From contig NZ_JAELVM010000001.1 of the NCBI RefSeq assembly GCF_016745235.1, positions 881,856 through 945,855 of the forward strand: a stretch of DNA of 64,000 nucleotides, read 5' to 3'. The translations under genes and the position numbers were made by a program. This stretch comes from Chryseobacterium endalhagicum (GTDB taxonomy: Bacteria > Bacteroidota > Bacteroidia > Flavobacteriales > Weeksellaceae). Every line of letters begins with the position of its first letter. The stretch's first letter is position 1. Under the pieces are notes generated by a model. The model worked only from the letters and a program-made list of their open reading frames with translations, was not told where the DNA came from and did no database searches. This document shows positions 43,520 through 53,420 of the stretch, piece by piece.

Positions 43520-46030
43520 ATGAAAAAGGCGATTTTATCAATTGCTATACTCGGAATCTTTTTTTCCGCCAATGTATCAGCACAAACCGAAACTTCAGGT
43601 CGTGAGCAGGCGTACAGAGCCACACATACTAAAGTAACGGAGCTTAAACATACCAAACTTAAAGTAAATTTCGATTATCAGAAAGAACAGATGGGTGGAG
43701 AAGAATGGCTGACCGCCTCTCCGTATTTCTACCCGACCAATGAACTTACCCTTGATGCGAAAGGCATGCTGATCCATGAAGTAGCCCTTGATAACAACGG
43801 AAAAAGATCCCCTTTAAAATATGAATATAAAGATGATATCCTGAAGATCAGTCTGGATAAGACCTATCAGAAAAACCAGGAATATACAGTCTACATCAAA
43901 TATACTGCACGTCCTAATGAAGTAAAACAGAAAGGAAGCATGGCTATCAATGATGCCAAAGGGCTTTATTTCATCAATGCACAGGGCCAGGATCCGGATA
44001 TGCCTACGCAGATCTGGACGCAGGGAGAAACAGAATCTTCTTCTGCATGGTTCCCGACCATTGACAAACCCAATCAAAAGACCACTCAGGAGATCTATAT
44101 GACGGTTCCTGACAAATATGTAACGCTTTCCAACGGGATTTTAAAAGATTCCCAGAAAGAAGGAAATAACCTGAGAACCGACCATTGGGTGATGGATAAA
44201 AGACATGCCACTTACCTGTTCTTTATGGGCGTCGGCGATTATGTTATTGTTAAAGACAAATGGAAGAATATTCCGGTAGATTACTATATTGAAAAAGAAT
44301 ACGAGCCTTATGCCAGGCAGATCTACGGAAACACCCCTGAAATGATGGAGTTTTTCTCCAAAAAGATGGGCTACGATTATCCGTGGGCAAAATATGCACA
44401 GATCTCAGGAAGGGATTATGTAAGCGGAGCTATGGAAAATACGACGGCAACTCTTCATGGAAGTGATGTTCTTCAGAAACCGGGACAGCTCATCGATGAA
44501 AATAAATGGGAAGATACTATTGCTCACGAATTGTTCCACCACTGGTTTGGAGATCTTGTAACGGCAGAAAGCTGGAGTAACCTTACCGTGAATGAATCTT
44601 TTGCCAATTATTCCGAGTATTTATGGAATGATTATAAGTATGGTAAAGACCACGCAGATTACCACCAGATGATGGACGTGAACATGTACATCCACAATCC
44701 TTCAGACTTCAAGAAAAACCTGGTAAGATTCAATTATGATTCCCGTGAGGATGTTTTTGATCTCGTAACCTATCAGAAGGGAGGCGGAATTCTTCATATG
44801 CTGAGAAACTATTTAGGGGATGATGCATTCTTTGCCGGAATGAATGATTATCTGAAAACATATCAGTACCAAAATGCAGAAGCTCACGAGCTAAGGCTGT
44901 CTTTCGAAAAAGTTACCGGAAAAGATCTGAACTGGTTTTTTAACCAATGGTATTTCGGAAGCGGGAACCCGAAGATCAATTATTCATTTACTTTCGAGCC
45001 TGTAAAAAAACAGGTAGCGGTAACGATTAATCAGACTCAGGAGCAGCCGTTTGAATTTCCGCTTGCGATTGACGTTTATGACAACGGAAAGCCAAAAAGA
45101 TATAATGTATGGGTCAATGCTGAAGCTAAGAACACCTTCAATTTTGATGCTTCCAAAAATCCGGACCTTGTGAACATCAATGCAGACGGAATTCTACTGG
45201 CAGATATCACTGATACGAAAACTCCGGAGCAGAACCTGTTGCAGTTTACGAATTCCAAAGAACTTAAAAGCAGATATGGAGCGCTGACCGCGATTAAAGA
45301 TCAGGTAGGAAAAAATCCTGCAGCGACAAAATTATTGGCTGCTGCCATCAAAGATCCGTATTTTAAGGTTAGAATCAAAGCACTTCAGTTAATGGATCTT
45401 TCCAATCCTGAACAAATGAAAGCGTTAGGGGCGGAGGTAGAAAAACTGGCTTCCAATGATCCAAGAACACTGGTTCAGGCTGCTGCTATCGGTGCATTGG
45501 CAAAAACCAAAGACAAGAAATACCTTCCGCTTTTTGAAAAAGGAGTGAATGCGGTTTCCAATGCCGTAAAAGCCAATTCATTAAACGCCGTTTTAACTGT
45601 AGATCCATCGAAAGCCAATACCCTGGCTGATAAAATTGATCTTGAAGGGGCTTCTGATGAAATGCTGGGTCAGCTTCTTCCAATTATAGTTAAAAATAAG
45701 GTAACTTCTCAAATGTCGAATATCACTCCGCTTGTGGCGTTTTATCCGTTCATTAAATTCCAGAATCCTGAACTGGGGAAATCTGCGGAAGAAGGATACA
45801 ACTGGATCATGAGCTCGGATAATCTGAAAGCTACTGAAAATATCACGAAAATCATCACCCATGCAAAAGGAGAGATGGGGGATAACCCTCAGGTGAAAAT
45901 GATGATTTCCCAGATGCTGAAAGACGGTTTAAATAAAAAAATGGAACTGTTGAGACAGAATCCTCAAAATGCAGCAAGTATCAACAAACAGATTGATGCG
46001 ATAAACAAAGCTATTGAAGATTTCAAATAG
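43520..46030 (+). CDS. Secreted M1 family metallopeptidase (aminopeptidase N-like)
   Basis: An 836-residue zinc aminopeptidase with a signal peptide (MKKAILSIAILGIFFSANVSAQ). The N-terminal beta domain carries the GAMENTTATL substrate-binding loop (about residue 310); the catalytic domain has H336-E-L-F-H340 and Glu359 in NESFANYSEY, the full HExxH-x18-E set. The region from about 575 is a helical repeat (FKVRIKALQLMDLSNPEQ...) of the HEAT/ARM type found in the C-terminal part of M1 enzymes. It should trim N-terminal residues from peptides in the periplasm or on the surface. A strong hairpin terminator follows. Confidence 0.95.
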   Translation: MKKAILSIAILGIFFSANVSAQTETSGREQAYRATHTKVTELKHTKLKVNFDYQKEQMGGEEWLTASPYFYPTNELTLDAKGMLIHEVALDNNGKRSPLKYEYKDDILKISLDKTYQKNQEYTVYIKYTARPNEVKQKGSMAINDAKGLYFINAQGQDPDMPTQIWTQGETESSSAWFPTIDKPNQKTTQEIYMTVPDKYVTLSNGILKDSQKEGNNLRTDHWVMDKRHATYLFFMGVGDYVIVKDKWKNIPVDYYIEKEYEPYARQIYGNTPEMMEFFSKKMGYDYPWAKYAQISGRDYVSGAMENTTATLHGSDVLQKPGQLIDENKWEDTIAHELFHHWFGDLVTAESWSNLTVNESFANYSEYLWNDYKYGKDHADYHQMMDVNMYIHNPSDFKKNLVRFNYDSREDVFDLVTYQKGGGILHMLRNYLGDDAFFAGMNDYLKTYQYQNAEAHELRLSFEKVTGKDLNWFFNQWYFGSGNPKINYSFTFEPVKKQVAVTINQTQEQPFEFPLAIDVYDNGKPKRYNVWVNAEAKNTFNFDASKNPDLVNINADGILLADITDTKTPEQNLLQFTNSKELKSRYGALTAIKDQVGKNPAATKLLAAAIKDPYFKVRIKALQLMDLSNPEQMKALGAEVEKLASNDPRTLVQAAAIGALAKTKDKKYLPLFEKGVNAVSNAVKANSLNAVLTVDPSKANTLADKIDLEGASDEMLGQLLPIIVKNKVTSQMSNITPLVAFYPFIKFQNPELGKSAEEGYNWIMSSDNLKATENITKIITHAKGEMGDNPQVKMMISQMLKDGLNKKMELLRQNPQNAASINKQIDAINKAIEDFK

Positions 46031-46057
46031 TTAAACAGACATTATACTTAATTAAAA

Positions 46058-46090
46058 AGACTATCTCACTTTTGAGATAGTCTTTTTTTT
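46058..46090 (+). terminator. Terminator of the M1 peptidase gene
   Basis: A perfect 11-bp stem AGACTATCTCA with TGAGATAGTCT, CTTT loop, followed by eight or more T's. Confidence 0.9.
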
Positions 46091-46237
46091 GTGATTAATT
46101 ATCAAAATAACAGGATCAATTTTTATTGCAAAGTTTTCCATTAATAAAATGTTTGCTTTACCTAAATCAAACATTCGCTTAGTCAAATCAATCTTTGATT
46201 GATTTACCTTTGCAATCTCAATAAGGTATAATTTTTT

Positions 46238-46404
46238 CAACGCAAAGTTTGAATATCATGGTTTAATATTGTAGGAATGCAAAGTAGAGAATCAATTGAA
46301 ATTGATTCGATGAAGCGTATGGATAAAACGTCTGCTTATTCAGTGGCGCAGCCACACCTCTTTGCCCACCTTGAAACGATGAGATATAATATGAAACTTT
46401 ACGT
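46238..46404 (+). repeat. MITE-like element, copy B (167 bp)
   Basis: Opposite-orientation partner of 16425-16591 and the same length. Left end CAACGCAAAGTTTGAATATC; right end AAACTTTACGTC gives an imperfect terminal inverted repeat. The core includes AATGCAAAGTAGAGAATC, the AATCAATTGAAATTGATT hairpin and TATTCAGTGGCGCAGCCACA (itself a small palindrome). A 96-codon frame across it is incidental. Confidence 0.7.
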
Positions 46405-46536
46405 CAAAAAACGTCATTCTTTTCCCTATAGTACCAGAAAAAGATATCTCGAAAGATTATTTTTAAACAATTTGAATTATTCTGTTCAATATTTTCCAGA
46501 ATCTGTTTGCAAGACAATTCGGACTATAAAATTTTG

Positions 46537-47268
46537 TTATTTTTTACAAACGATAACCGTTTCCTGATCCGAAAAGCCCCAATACTGATCCTGCTCAAAA
46601 ACTTTGATTTCCGTCTGGAATCCGGCTTTCTGTAGCCGTTGAACTAAACTTTCCACAGAATAAATCCGTACATGATCTTCCTGTCCGAAGTGCTTTAAAC
46701 GTTCCTCAGGTGTTTTAATCTGAAAATCCTCATAGATGGTTCCGGCTTTAAACGGCGTTTGAATCAATGCAGTTCCCCCTTTTTTGAGAACCCTGTATAA
46801 TTCGTTCATGGCGGCAGCATCATTTTCAATATGCTCAAGGACATGATAACACATGATCAGATCAAACTGATCAGATTCCGAATCTATTTTTGTAATGTCA
46901 AAATGATAATCTGCTAAAAATTCGTCCTCATAATCCGTTGGAAAATATCGGATATCTTTTCTGCTTTTCAATGCCCGGAAAATAGCCCTTGAAGGAGAAA
47001 AATCCAATATGGAAAGATCCGTTTTCAGATAAGTTTCAGTTACAATTTTGAAGAGCCTTCTGGATCTTGGGAGGCTTCCGCAAACAGGGCAAAGCAGATT
47101 GCCATTGTCCAGTTTTATAAAGTGTTTAAGCCTGGCGTGGCAGATATTACATTCGCAGTTGCTGCCTTTATAGAATGGATATAAACTCTTTCTGAAAAAC
47201 ATTTCATTTTCAAAAAGAAACTTTTGCGGGAGTATTTTTCGGATAATTTTTTTTACTGCAGAATACAT
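46537..47268 (-). CDS. Class I SAM-dependent methyltransferase with N-terminal zinc ribbon
   Basis: A 243-residue protein, started at the ATG at 47268; a TTG 12 bases upstream is in frame. Residues ~35-65 hold a zinc-binding ribbon (CECNICHARLKHF...LLCPVCGSLPRSRRL). Residues ~90-190 are a methyltransferase Rossmann fold: LSILDFSPSRAIFRALK (motif I region, though the usual G-x-G is replaced), FDLIMCYHVLEHIENDAAAM and YRVLKKGGTALIQTPF. Similar zinc-ribbon methyltransferases occur beside glycan genes, but no such neighbours are present here. The substrate is unknown. The gene reads toward the MITE-like copy. Confidence 0.82.
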   Translation of the reverse strand: MYSAVKKIIRKILPQKFLFENEMFFRKSLYPFYKGSNCECNICHARLKHFIKLDNGNLLCPVCGSLPRSRRLFKIVTETYLKTDLSILDFSPSRAIFRALKSRKDIRYFPTDYEDEFLADYHFDITKIDSESDQFDLIMCYHVLEHIENDAAAMNELYRVLKKGGTALIQTPFKAGTIYEDFQIKTPEERLKHFGQEDHVRIYSVESLVQRLQKAGFQTEIKVFEQDQYWGFSDQETVIVCKK

Positions 47269-47566
47269 GATTGGCTGCAATTTAATAATACTAATCGAAA
47301 TATCCTGTGTCGGGGCTGATAATTTTTTAATCTCAGTGCAGGATTTAAAAATAAGATTAATGGATTGTTCTCACTCAATTGTAAGTTGCGGGTTGCGGGT
47401 TCCGAGATTTATAAACCTGAAACCCGAAACTCGAAACCCGTATTCAATATTAACCTCCTATCCAAACTCAGTTTTATGATTTTTAACCTTAAAAGGAAAT
47501 TATAGTTCATAACTGATGGCTTATTCAAACATCATTTTATAAATTCGTATAAAAATTGACAATAAA
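47269..47566. other. Intergenic region with GGGTTTCG-type repeats
   Basis: No gene. A TTGCGGGTTGCGGGTTCCGAG stretch at about 47386 faces CTGAAACCCGAAACTCGAAACCCG at about 47418, forming a repetitive inverted structure. The rest is AT-rich and includes the start region of the HMG-CoA synthase gene. Confidence 0.5.
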
Positions 47567-48901
47567 ATGACTTTTGGAATTGAGGCTGCGGGCTATTATG
47601 TACCGTCTTTGTATTTGGAAATCAAAGATCTGGCGGGAAAAAGAGGAATTGAACCTGCAAAACTGGAAAAAGGACTAGGACTGCATAAAATGGGCTTTCC
47701 TGATGTTCATGAAGATACGGCAACCTTTGCGGCAGAAGCTCTACTGAAGCTGATTAAGGATTATGATCTCAACCCAAAAGATATTGCCAGGATTTATCTG
47801 GGAACAGAAAGTGCGCTGGATGCTGCAAAGCCAACTGCTTCCTACACTTTACAAATGGTGGAGCAGGTATTGGAAGAGGATTTCGGAGCAAGATGTTTCA
47901 GGAACTGTGATGTGGTAGATATGACGTTTGCCTGCATCGGTGCGGTGGATGCGCTTCATAATTCCCTGGATTTTGTCAGAGTAAATCCGGATAAAAAAGC
48001 AGTTGTTATCGCCAGCGATTATGCTAAATACGAGCTGAATTCTTCCGGAGAATATACGCAGGGCGGCGGCGCAGTGGCATTACTGATCTCATCAAAACCC
48101 GATCTCCTGGAAATTGAAAATAATTGGGGTGTTGCAACAGAAAGTGTTTTTGACTTTTTTAAGCCGAGAAGACATTATAAAAAAGAAGACTTAATAGATG
48201 CTCCGGATGCATTTCCTGATAAAATCGAGGTCTTTACCGATGAGCCTGTTTTTGACGGGCAGTATTCAAACCAGTGCTATCAGGACAGAATCAGAGAAGC
48301 ATATCAGCATTATAAAGAAATTACCGGGAAAAATAAGCCTTACGAAGAATGGAAATACCTTATTTTTCATCTTCCCTACGCATTTCACGGAAAAAGAGTT
48401 TTTACGGAAATCTATAGCCTTGAGAACAATCTTTCTTACAATACGCCAGATGAGCAAAAAGCAGTTGCAAAATCTGACGATTACCTGAATTTTATCAATG
48501 ACAAAATTGAAAGATCACAGCGGGCATCTTCTGAAATAGGAAATATGTATACGGCTTCCATCTTTATGGCTTTACTCTCTGCATTGCAGGTTTCTTTCAG
48601 TGAAAATGAAGAACTGACTGGTTCCGAAATCGGGTTTTTAGGATATGGAAGCGGTTCGAAATCTAAGGTTTTTGCCGGGAAAGTTTCAGAAAACTGGAAA
48701 ACTGTAGTCTCAAAATGGAACCTGTTTGAAAGTTTAAAAAACAGAACGGCCATTGACTTTGAAACCTATGAAAAACTGCACAGAAAGCAGCTGGATAATT
48801 CTGTCAATACCAATTATAAAGGCTTTGGTCTTGTATCGGTAGAATCTGAAAATCCTGTTTTAAAGGGTGCACGTTATTATCATTATCAGGGGGAGAAATA
48901 A
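47567..48901 (+). CDS. Hydroxymethylglutaryl-CoA synthase
   Basis: A 444-residue thiolase-fold enzyme that condenses acetyl-CoA with acetoacetyl-CoA to HMG-CoA in the mevalonate route to isoprenoids, which many Flavobacteriia use instead of the MEP pathway. The catalytic cysteine is Cys123 in DMTFACIGAVDAL; IFHLPYAFHGKR holds the catalytic histidine, and GEYTQGGGAVALLI and GFLGYGSGSKSKVF are also in family order. Length and N-terminus (MTFGIEAAGYYVPSLYLE) are normal. No other mevalonate gene is adjacent. A GGAAG-rich inverted element follows. Confidence 0.93.
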   Translation: MTFGIEAAGYYVPSLYLEIKDLAGKRGIEPAKLEKGLGLHKMGFPDVHEDTATFAAEALLKLIKDYDLNPKDIARIYLGTESALDAAKPTASYTLQMVEQVLEEDFGARCFRNCDVVDMTFACIGAVDALHNSLDFVRVNPDKKAVVIASDYAKYELNSSGEYTQGGGAVALLISSKPDLLEIENNWGVATESVFDFFKPRRHYKKEDLIDAPDAFPDKIEVFTDEPVFDGQYSNQCYQDRIREAYQHYKEITGKNKPYEEWKYLIFHLPYAFHGKRVFTEIYSLENNLSYNTPDEQKAVAKSDDYLNFINDKIERSQRASSEIGNMYTASIFMALLSALQVSFSENEELTGSEIGFLGYGSGSKSKVFAGKVSENWKTVVSKWNLFESLKNRTAIDFETYEKLHRKQLDNSVNTNYKGFGLVSVESENPVLKGARYYHYQGEK

Positions 48902-48913
48902 TTAATGTGATTT

Positions 48914-49072
48914 GGCTGGAAGCTGGAAGAGGGAAGCTGGAAGTTAATGTTGGTCATTCATTTTTAAAGTTCACTGTAAAATTGAATGAAGTATTTAAAA
49001 AAAATAATAAAACTACATGGTAGCTATGCTTTCGGAAGGCAATAACTTCCATCTCCCAGCTTCAAACTTCCT
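48914..49072. repeat. GGAAG/CTTCC inverted intergenic element
   Basis: GGCTGGAAGCTGGAAGAGGG (from 48914) and, about 110 bases on, AACTTCCATCTCCCAGCTTC (from 49043) are near reverse complements. They could form a large stem between the HMG-CoA synthase gene and the converging esterase gene and may act as a transcription barrier. Similar words are at 13672-13818. Confidence 0.55.
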
Positions 49073-49079
49073 TACATAT

Positions 49080-50021
49080 CTATTTACAAAAACCATTATT
49101 CTTCATCCAGGTTTTGAAAAGTTCGGGCCAGGCGGCAACAGGACTTCCTTTTTTACCCAATCCCCAGCCGTGACCTCCGGTTTGAAAAAGATGCATTTCA
49201 GCTTTTATCTGTACCTGTTTTAGCGCTGAATAGAGCAGTAGACTGTTATCAACAGGAGAAATAGGATCATCCATAGCCTGTGCTAAAAACGTAACCGGCA
49301 TATGAGAATCAACCAGTTTTTCTACTGAAAATGCAGTTTCTTCCGAAACAGAAGGTTTTTTTCCCAGAATACTTTTTCGTGAATGGGTTTTATTGTTGGG
49401 AGGAAGCATGGAAACAACGGGGTAGATGAGTCCGGTAAAGTCAGGCCTTGCAGACAAAGAATCTATTGTGTCAACAGGTTTGTAAATTTTTTTGCCAGGC
49501 AGGGCTGAAGTGAATCCTGCTAAATGACCTCCTGCAGAAAACCCGAGTATTCCTATTTTATTGGTATCGATCTGATATTTGTCCGCCAGACTTCGGATGA
49601 TACGCATCGCCCGTTGAGCGTCTTCAAAAGGGACAAGGGTATTTTTCCAGTTTTCCTGCGGGAGGCGATAGATAAGTTCAAATGCCGTTACGCCTTCAGA
49701 TTGAAGCCAGCTGGCTGCAGGTGTACTTTCTTTCCCTATTTCAATATGAGCATATCCGCCGCCGCTGATTAGTAATATGGCCGTTCCGTTGGGATTTGAT
49801 GGGCGGTGAACAATTAACCGTGGTTTTGAAATGTTGGTGACAGACCCTTTAGCGGTTATTATTTCCGGTCCCTGAGGTCCTGAACCACCAGGCATATCAT
49901 TATTCCATAACGGAATCTGCTCCAAAGATGAGGATATCTGAAATCTGTTCTCCTGGATCTGGGCATCGAATCTGGGAGAAGTACTAAAAAGCAGAATTGC
50001 AAGGAATGGTAGAAATTTCAT
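49080..50021 (-). CDS. Secreted alpha/beta hydrolase (esterase, acetyl-xylan-esterase-like)
   Basis: A 313-residue hydrolase, started at the ATG at 50021 that opens a signal peptide (MKFLPFLAILLFSTSPRFDA). The oxyanion-hole region LLISGGGYAHIEIGKES, the nucleophile elbow GFSAGGHLAG, the acid region AQAMDDPISPVDNS and the histidine GGHGWGLG give a complete Ser-Asp-His triad. The fold resembles bacterial carbohydrate esterases (BD-FAE/acetyl-xylan esterase types). It is divergent from the SusC gene about 530 bases away, so a link to the same polysaccharide locus is possible but not shown. Confidence 0.85.
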   Translation of the reverse strand: MKFLPFLAILLFSTSPRFDAQIQENRFQISSSLEQIPLWNNDMPGGSGPQGPEIITAKGSVTNISKPRLIVHRPSNPNGTAILLISGGGYAHIEIGKESTPAASWLQSEGVTAFELIYRLPQENWKNTLVPFEDAQRAMRIIRSLADKYQIDTNKIGILGFSAGGHLAGFTSALPGKKIYKPVDTIDSLSARPDFTGLIYPVVSMLPPNNKTHSRKSILGKKPSVSEETAFSVEKLVDSHMPVTFLAQAMDDPISPVDNSLLLYSALKQVQIKAEMHLFQTGGHGWGLGKKGSPVAAWPELFKTWMKNNGFCK

Positions 50022-50554
50022 AATTGTATTTCCCATTAAAATTAAGCAATCTTCCGGAAAAACCAATTTATGCTTTATAAATTAGAATCTTTTAAAGGAT
50101 GTGATCTGGCTGTTATTTTGGAAGCCAGACTGAATTTAATTCTTAAAAAATCATAAAAAGATATGGACAACTGATGATTCTTTTTTCTTTTATATGTTGT
50201 ATTGTGTGTTTTTTGATCAATTTTTCTGCTTCATCTTGATTTTATACTGAATCTGGGGAATAAACAGTCTTTACTTTTTTTGTTAATAGTTTGATTTACT
50301 GTTGATTTTATTTTCAGTTTTATAGATTTTACATAAGGCGGCAGGATTTTTTTTTCATGATTAAAATTCCAGATAAATAATATTTATAAGAATTTTTTTA
50401 TAGTATTATTTCAAATATGCCTTTTAATTAAATCTGTTTTCTCGCTTTTTAATTAAATAATTTAATTTTAACTATCTGTAATTCAATTATTTATATTTTG
50501 ATATTGTTAAGCTTTATTAACATATTTGCTTTTTAAATATTAAAATTTGTTAAT
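50022..50554. other. AT-rich region upstream of susC
   Basis: No gene in 530 bases. It is strongly AT-rich, especially from 50390 to 50554 (many TTTAATTA runs). No TAnnTTTG box with good spacing could be fixed; CATATTTG near 50520 is a one-base mismatch. Confidence 0.5.
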
Positions 50555-53404
50555 ATGAATGTAAAAATACGTGTATTAAGTGCCGGGGTTTTGTTCTTTA
50601 TGGGGCATGCTGTTTCGGCGCAGAAAGCAAAGAATGACACTATTCGGGGAGAAATTGATGAGGTAGTAATAACGGGTTCTTATGGGATCAGGCAGACTCC
50701 TGAACAGGTGACAGGTTCAAGTGTTAAAATTGGATCTGATAAACTTGTTAGGCCTTCAGCGGTATCTATTGAAAACGCGTTACAGGGCCAGGTTGCCGGG
50801 TTGATGTCAACAGCCAGCAGCGGGCAGCCTGGAGCAAATAGTATTACACTAATCAGAGGACTTGGTTCATTAACTTCTGGGAATAATCCTTTATATATTT
50901 TGGATGGGGTTCCCATACCTTCTGGAGATGTTTCCGGATTAATGACATCACAGAATTCATTATCACTGATTAATCCTGCTGATATTGAAAATATAGAAGT
51001 ATTAAAAGATGGAGTCGCTACTGCAGTATATGGCTCAAGAGGGGCTAACGGAGTTATTGTGATCACTACAAAATCTGGTAAAAAAGGAAGATCAGATCTT
51101 AACTTTACCAGTGAAATAGGAGCAGGTGAGATTGCTTTTGAAAAATTTAAAATGCTTAATGCGAGTGAATCGACTAATCTGTTTGGTTTGAGTTTATTTA
51201 ATGCAGGACAGGCTACCACACTTCAGAACGGTTATAATTTAGCAAAATCTGAATATGCTTGGGATGGTGTTTCTGATTATGACTGGAATCGAGCTGTACG
51301 AAGAGCGAACCCTTCATTCAGCAGGTATAATTTAAACTATAGTGGAGGAGTAGAAAATCTTTTGATTTTTGCCTCGCTGGGTTATCTGCAACAGGAGGGA
51401 ATTTCAAGAGATTCTAAATTTGACAGATATAATGCGGCTTTAAGAGCAGACTGGAAAGCCAGCGAAAAGTTAAAGATGAATATGTCGGTTAATCTGTCAA
51501 GGTCTGTTCAGACGGGAGCGACTGACGGATCAGCTTTTAGCAATCCTGTATTTACAGGCAGATTGATGTCTCCTACACAATCGTTTTATAATCCTGATGG
51601 AACCTACAATACAAAACTCTATTACATCAGCGAAGAATTTAATCCTATTGGGATTCAAAATGAAAATTTAGAAAAAGGTATTTTTAATAAAATTATCACG
51701 AGTATTGGTGCTGATTATCAGTTTCTTCCTAATTTCAGATACTCTTCCAATTTTGGACTAGATTATACATCAGGAAATGAATTGGTCTATTGGAACCCTG
51801 ATTTTGGAGATGGAACGTTTGATGGAGATGCTAATGGAAATGGATATTTAGGAAGGCAATTTAACAATTATCTGACCTGGAACTGGTATAATTTTGTGCA
51901 TTACAATAAGATCTTTGCGGATAAACATGATGTTTCTGTTTCAGTAGGTTTAGAAGCTACAAGAACGGAAAGAGAATTTAATTTTCTATCCAAACAGGGA
52001 TTTCCTGCAGGAACAAGAATAAAATATGCAGATGTGGGTGCCAATCCAACAGGAGCTACCGGGAATGCTGATTTTAGAAGTTTGGTAGGGTATGTTACAA
52101 GGGCTTCTTATACATACAATAAATTTTTAACGTTTACAGGTTCTTTCAGAAGAGATGGTTATTCTGGATTTACAGGTTATAATGGTAATTTTTGGGGAGC
52201 AGGGCTAAGCTTTGATTTTGGTAAAGCAAATATTCTTCCGGGATTTTTTAAAAGCTTGAAACTGCGAGCCAGTTACGGGGAAAATGGTAATCAGGCAGTA
52301 GGTCCTTATCCAAAATATGATCAGTATTCTTACAGAGGGGCATATATTTCTTCTAATGCGGGCTTTGTGTCTAATGTTGCTCCTGTTGAAGGATTATATT
52401 GGGAAAAATCAGATAAATCCAATATAGGTTTAGATTTTACATTTGGTAAAAATGGTGTTGTATATGGTACCGTAGAAGTGTATAAAAATAACAATACTGA
52501 TCAGATTTTTAGTGTACTGAATCCTGCATCTACAGGGTTTAATTCTCTAACAAAAAATATTGCTGATTCTTATTCAAAAGGATTAGAAGCCACCTTAGGA
52601 TTTAAAGTGGGGAATGGTGAGGGCCTCAATTGGAATACCAAATTTAATTATGCTTATAACGACAGCAGAATTAAAAGCTTGAATGGGGAAACTAACCCAA
52701 CTACAATCGATGGCTTTAAAGCTTTTTTCCCAGGCCATAATCCTACAGAGTTTTACACAAGACTTTGGGCTGGGGTTGATCCTAAAAATGGGGACCCATT
52801 GTGGTATACTGATGATTCAAAGACTGCTACAACAAACAATTCTGGTTTAGCTAAACTATCTTTTACAGGTAAGCATGCTTTGCCTACTCATATTGGAAGC
52901 TGGTATAATGAATTGAATTATAAGAATTTCAAATTATCATTCTTGATTAATTATCAAGGTAATTATTCGGTATATGACAGATGGGCGTTTGTTTATGATT
53001 CCAGTGGGCAGTATGGCTATCTGAACCAGTTATCTTCAGCATTATATAACTCCTGGACTCCGGAAAACCCTAACGCTTCACAACCAAAATATGTTTATGG
53101 TGGAAATAAGATTGCTAATTCAGCTTCTACTAGATATTTATTTGACGGGGATCATGTACGGTTAAGAAATGTAGAATTTGGTTATAGATTTACAAAGGAT
53201 GTCTTAAAGATTGATGGTGTCAAAGGTATTTACATATACGCAAGAGGGATTAATTTATTGACTTATGCGTTTGATAAGAATCTTTATTTTGATCCGGAAT
53301 CCAACTCAAATGCTTTCACCTATACCGCTTCTAATTTGGGGGTTTATGATCAGACACAACCCAATTTGAGACAGTATATGCTGGGGGTTAGTATAGATTT
53401 TTAA
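50555..53404 (+). CDS. SusC/RagA-family TonB-linked outer-membrane transporter
   Basis: A 949-residue SusC homolog. After the signal peptide it goes almost straight to the TonB box region (GEIDEVVITGSYG), so the carboxypeptidase-like N-terminal domain common in SusC is missing. The plug has the SusC signature: GVATAVYGSRGANGVIVITT with IRGLGSLTSGNNPLYILDG before it. The barrel ends in a Phe-terminated strand (YMLGVSIDF). It forms an outer-membrane pair with the SusD lipoprotein 16 bases downstream and imports an unknown oligosaccharide or peptide. No hydrolase is in the operon. Confidence 0.93.
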   Translation: MNVKIRVLSAGVLFFMGHAVSAQKAKNDTIRGEIDEVVITGSYGIRQTPEQVTGSSVKIGSDKLVRPSAVSIENALQGQVAGLMSTASSGQPGANSITLIRGLGSLTSGNNPLYILDGVPIPSGDVSGLMTSQNSLSLINPADIENIEVLKDGVATAVYGSRGANGVIVITTKSGKKGRSDLNFTSEIGAGEIAFEKFKMLNASESTNLFGLSLFNAGQATTLQNGYNLAKSEYAWDGVSDYDWNRAVRRANPSFSRYNLNYSGGVENLLIFASLGYLQQEGISRDSKFDRYNAALRADWKASEKLKMNMSVNLSRSVQTGATDGSAFSNPVFTGRLMSPTQSFYNPDGTYNTKLYYISEEFNPIGIQNENLEKGIFNKIITSIGADYQFLPNFRYSSNFGLDYTSGNELVYWNPDFGDGTFDGDANGNGYLGRQFNNYLTWNWYNFVHYNKIFADKHDVSVSVGLEATRTEREFNFLSKQGFPAGTRIKYADVGANPTGATGNADFRSLVGYVTRASYTYNKFLTFTGSFRRDGYSGFTGYNGNFWGAGLSFDFGKANILPGFFKSLKLRASYGENGNQAVGPYPKYDQYSYRGAYISSNAGFVSNVAPVEGLYWEKSDKSNIGLDFTFGKNGVVYGTVEVYKNNNTDQIFSVLNPASTGFNSLTKNIADSYSKGLEATLGFKVGNGEGLNWNTKFNYAYNDSRIKSLNGETNPTTIDGFKAFFPGHNPTEFYTRLWAGVDPKNGDPLWYTDDSKTATTNNSGLAKLSFTGKHALPTHIGSWYNELNYKNFKLSFLINYQGNYSVYDRWAFVYDSSGQYGYLNQLSSALYNSWTPENPNASQPKYVYGGNKIANSASTRYLFDGDHVRLRNVEFGYRFTKDVLKIDGVKGIYIYARGINLLTYAFDKNLYFDPESNSNAFTYTASNLGVYDQTQPNLRQYMLGVSIDF

Positions 53405-53420
53405 TTTAAATAAGATAGAA

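Larger units (their letters stand above)
46031..46536. other. Intergenic region with terminator and MITE-like copy
   Basis: No gene supported. After the terminator at 46058-46090 there are AT-rich stretches with the hairpin AAATCAATC-TTT-GATTGATTT (about 46183-46203), the 167-bp MITE-like copy B (46238-46404), and a further AT-rich 130 bases before the converging methyltransferase gene. Confidence 0.6.

Noticed and set aside
46277..46567. 96-codon plus-strand frame
   Set aside because: It lies across the MITE-like copy B and AT-rich DNA and overlaps the end of the methyltransferase gene. The translation has no protein-like pattern.
47267..47479. 70-codon plus-strand frame upstream of the HMG-CoA synthase gene
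   Set aside because: It crosses the GGGTTTCG repeat and ends in repeat-derived sequence. There is no family pattern.
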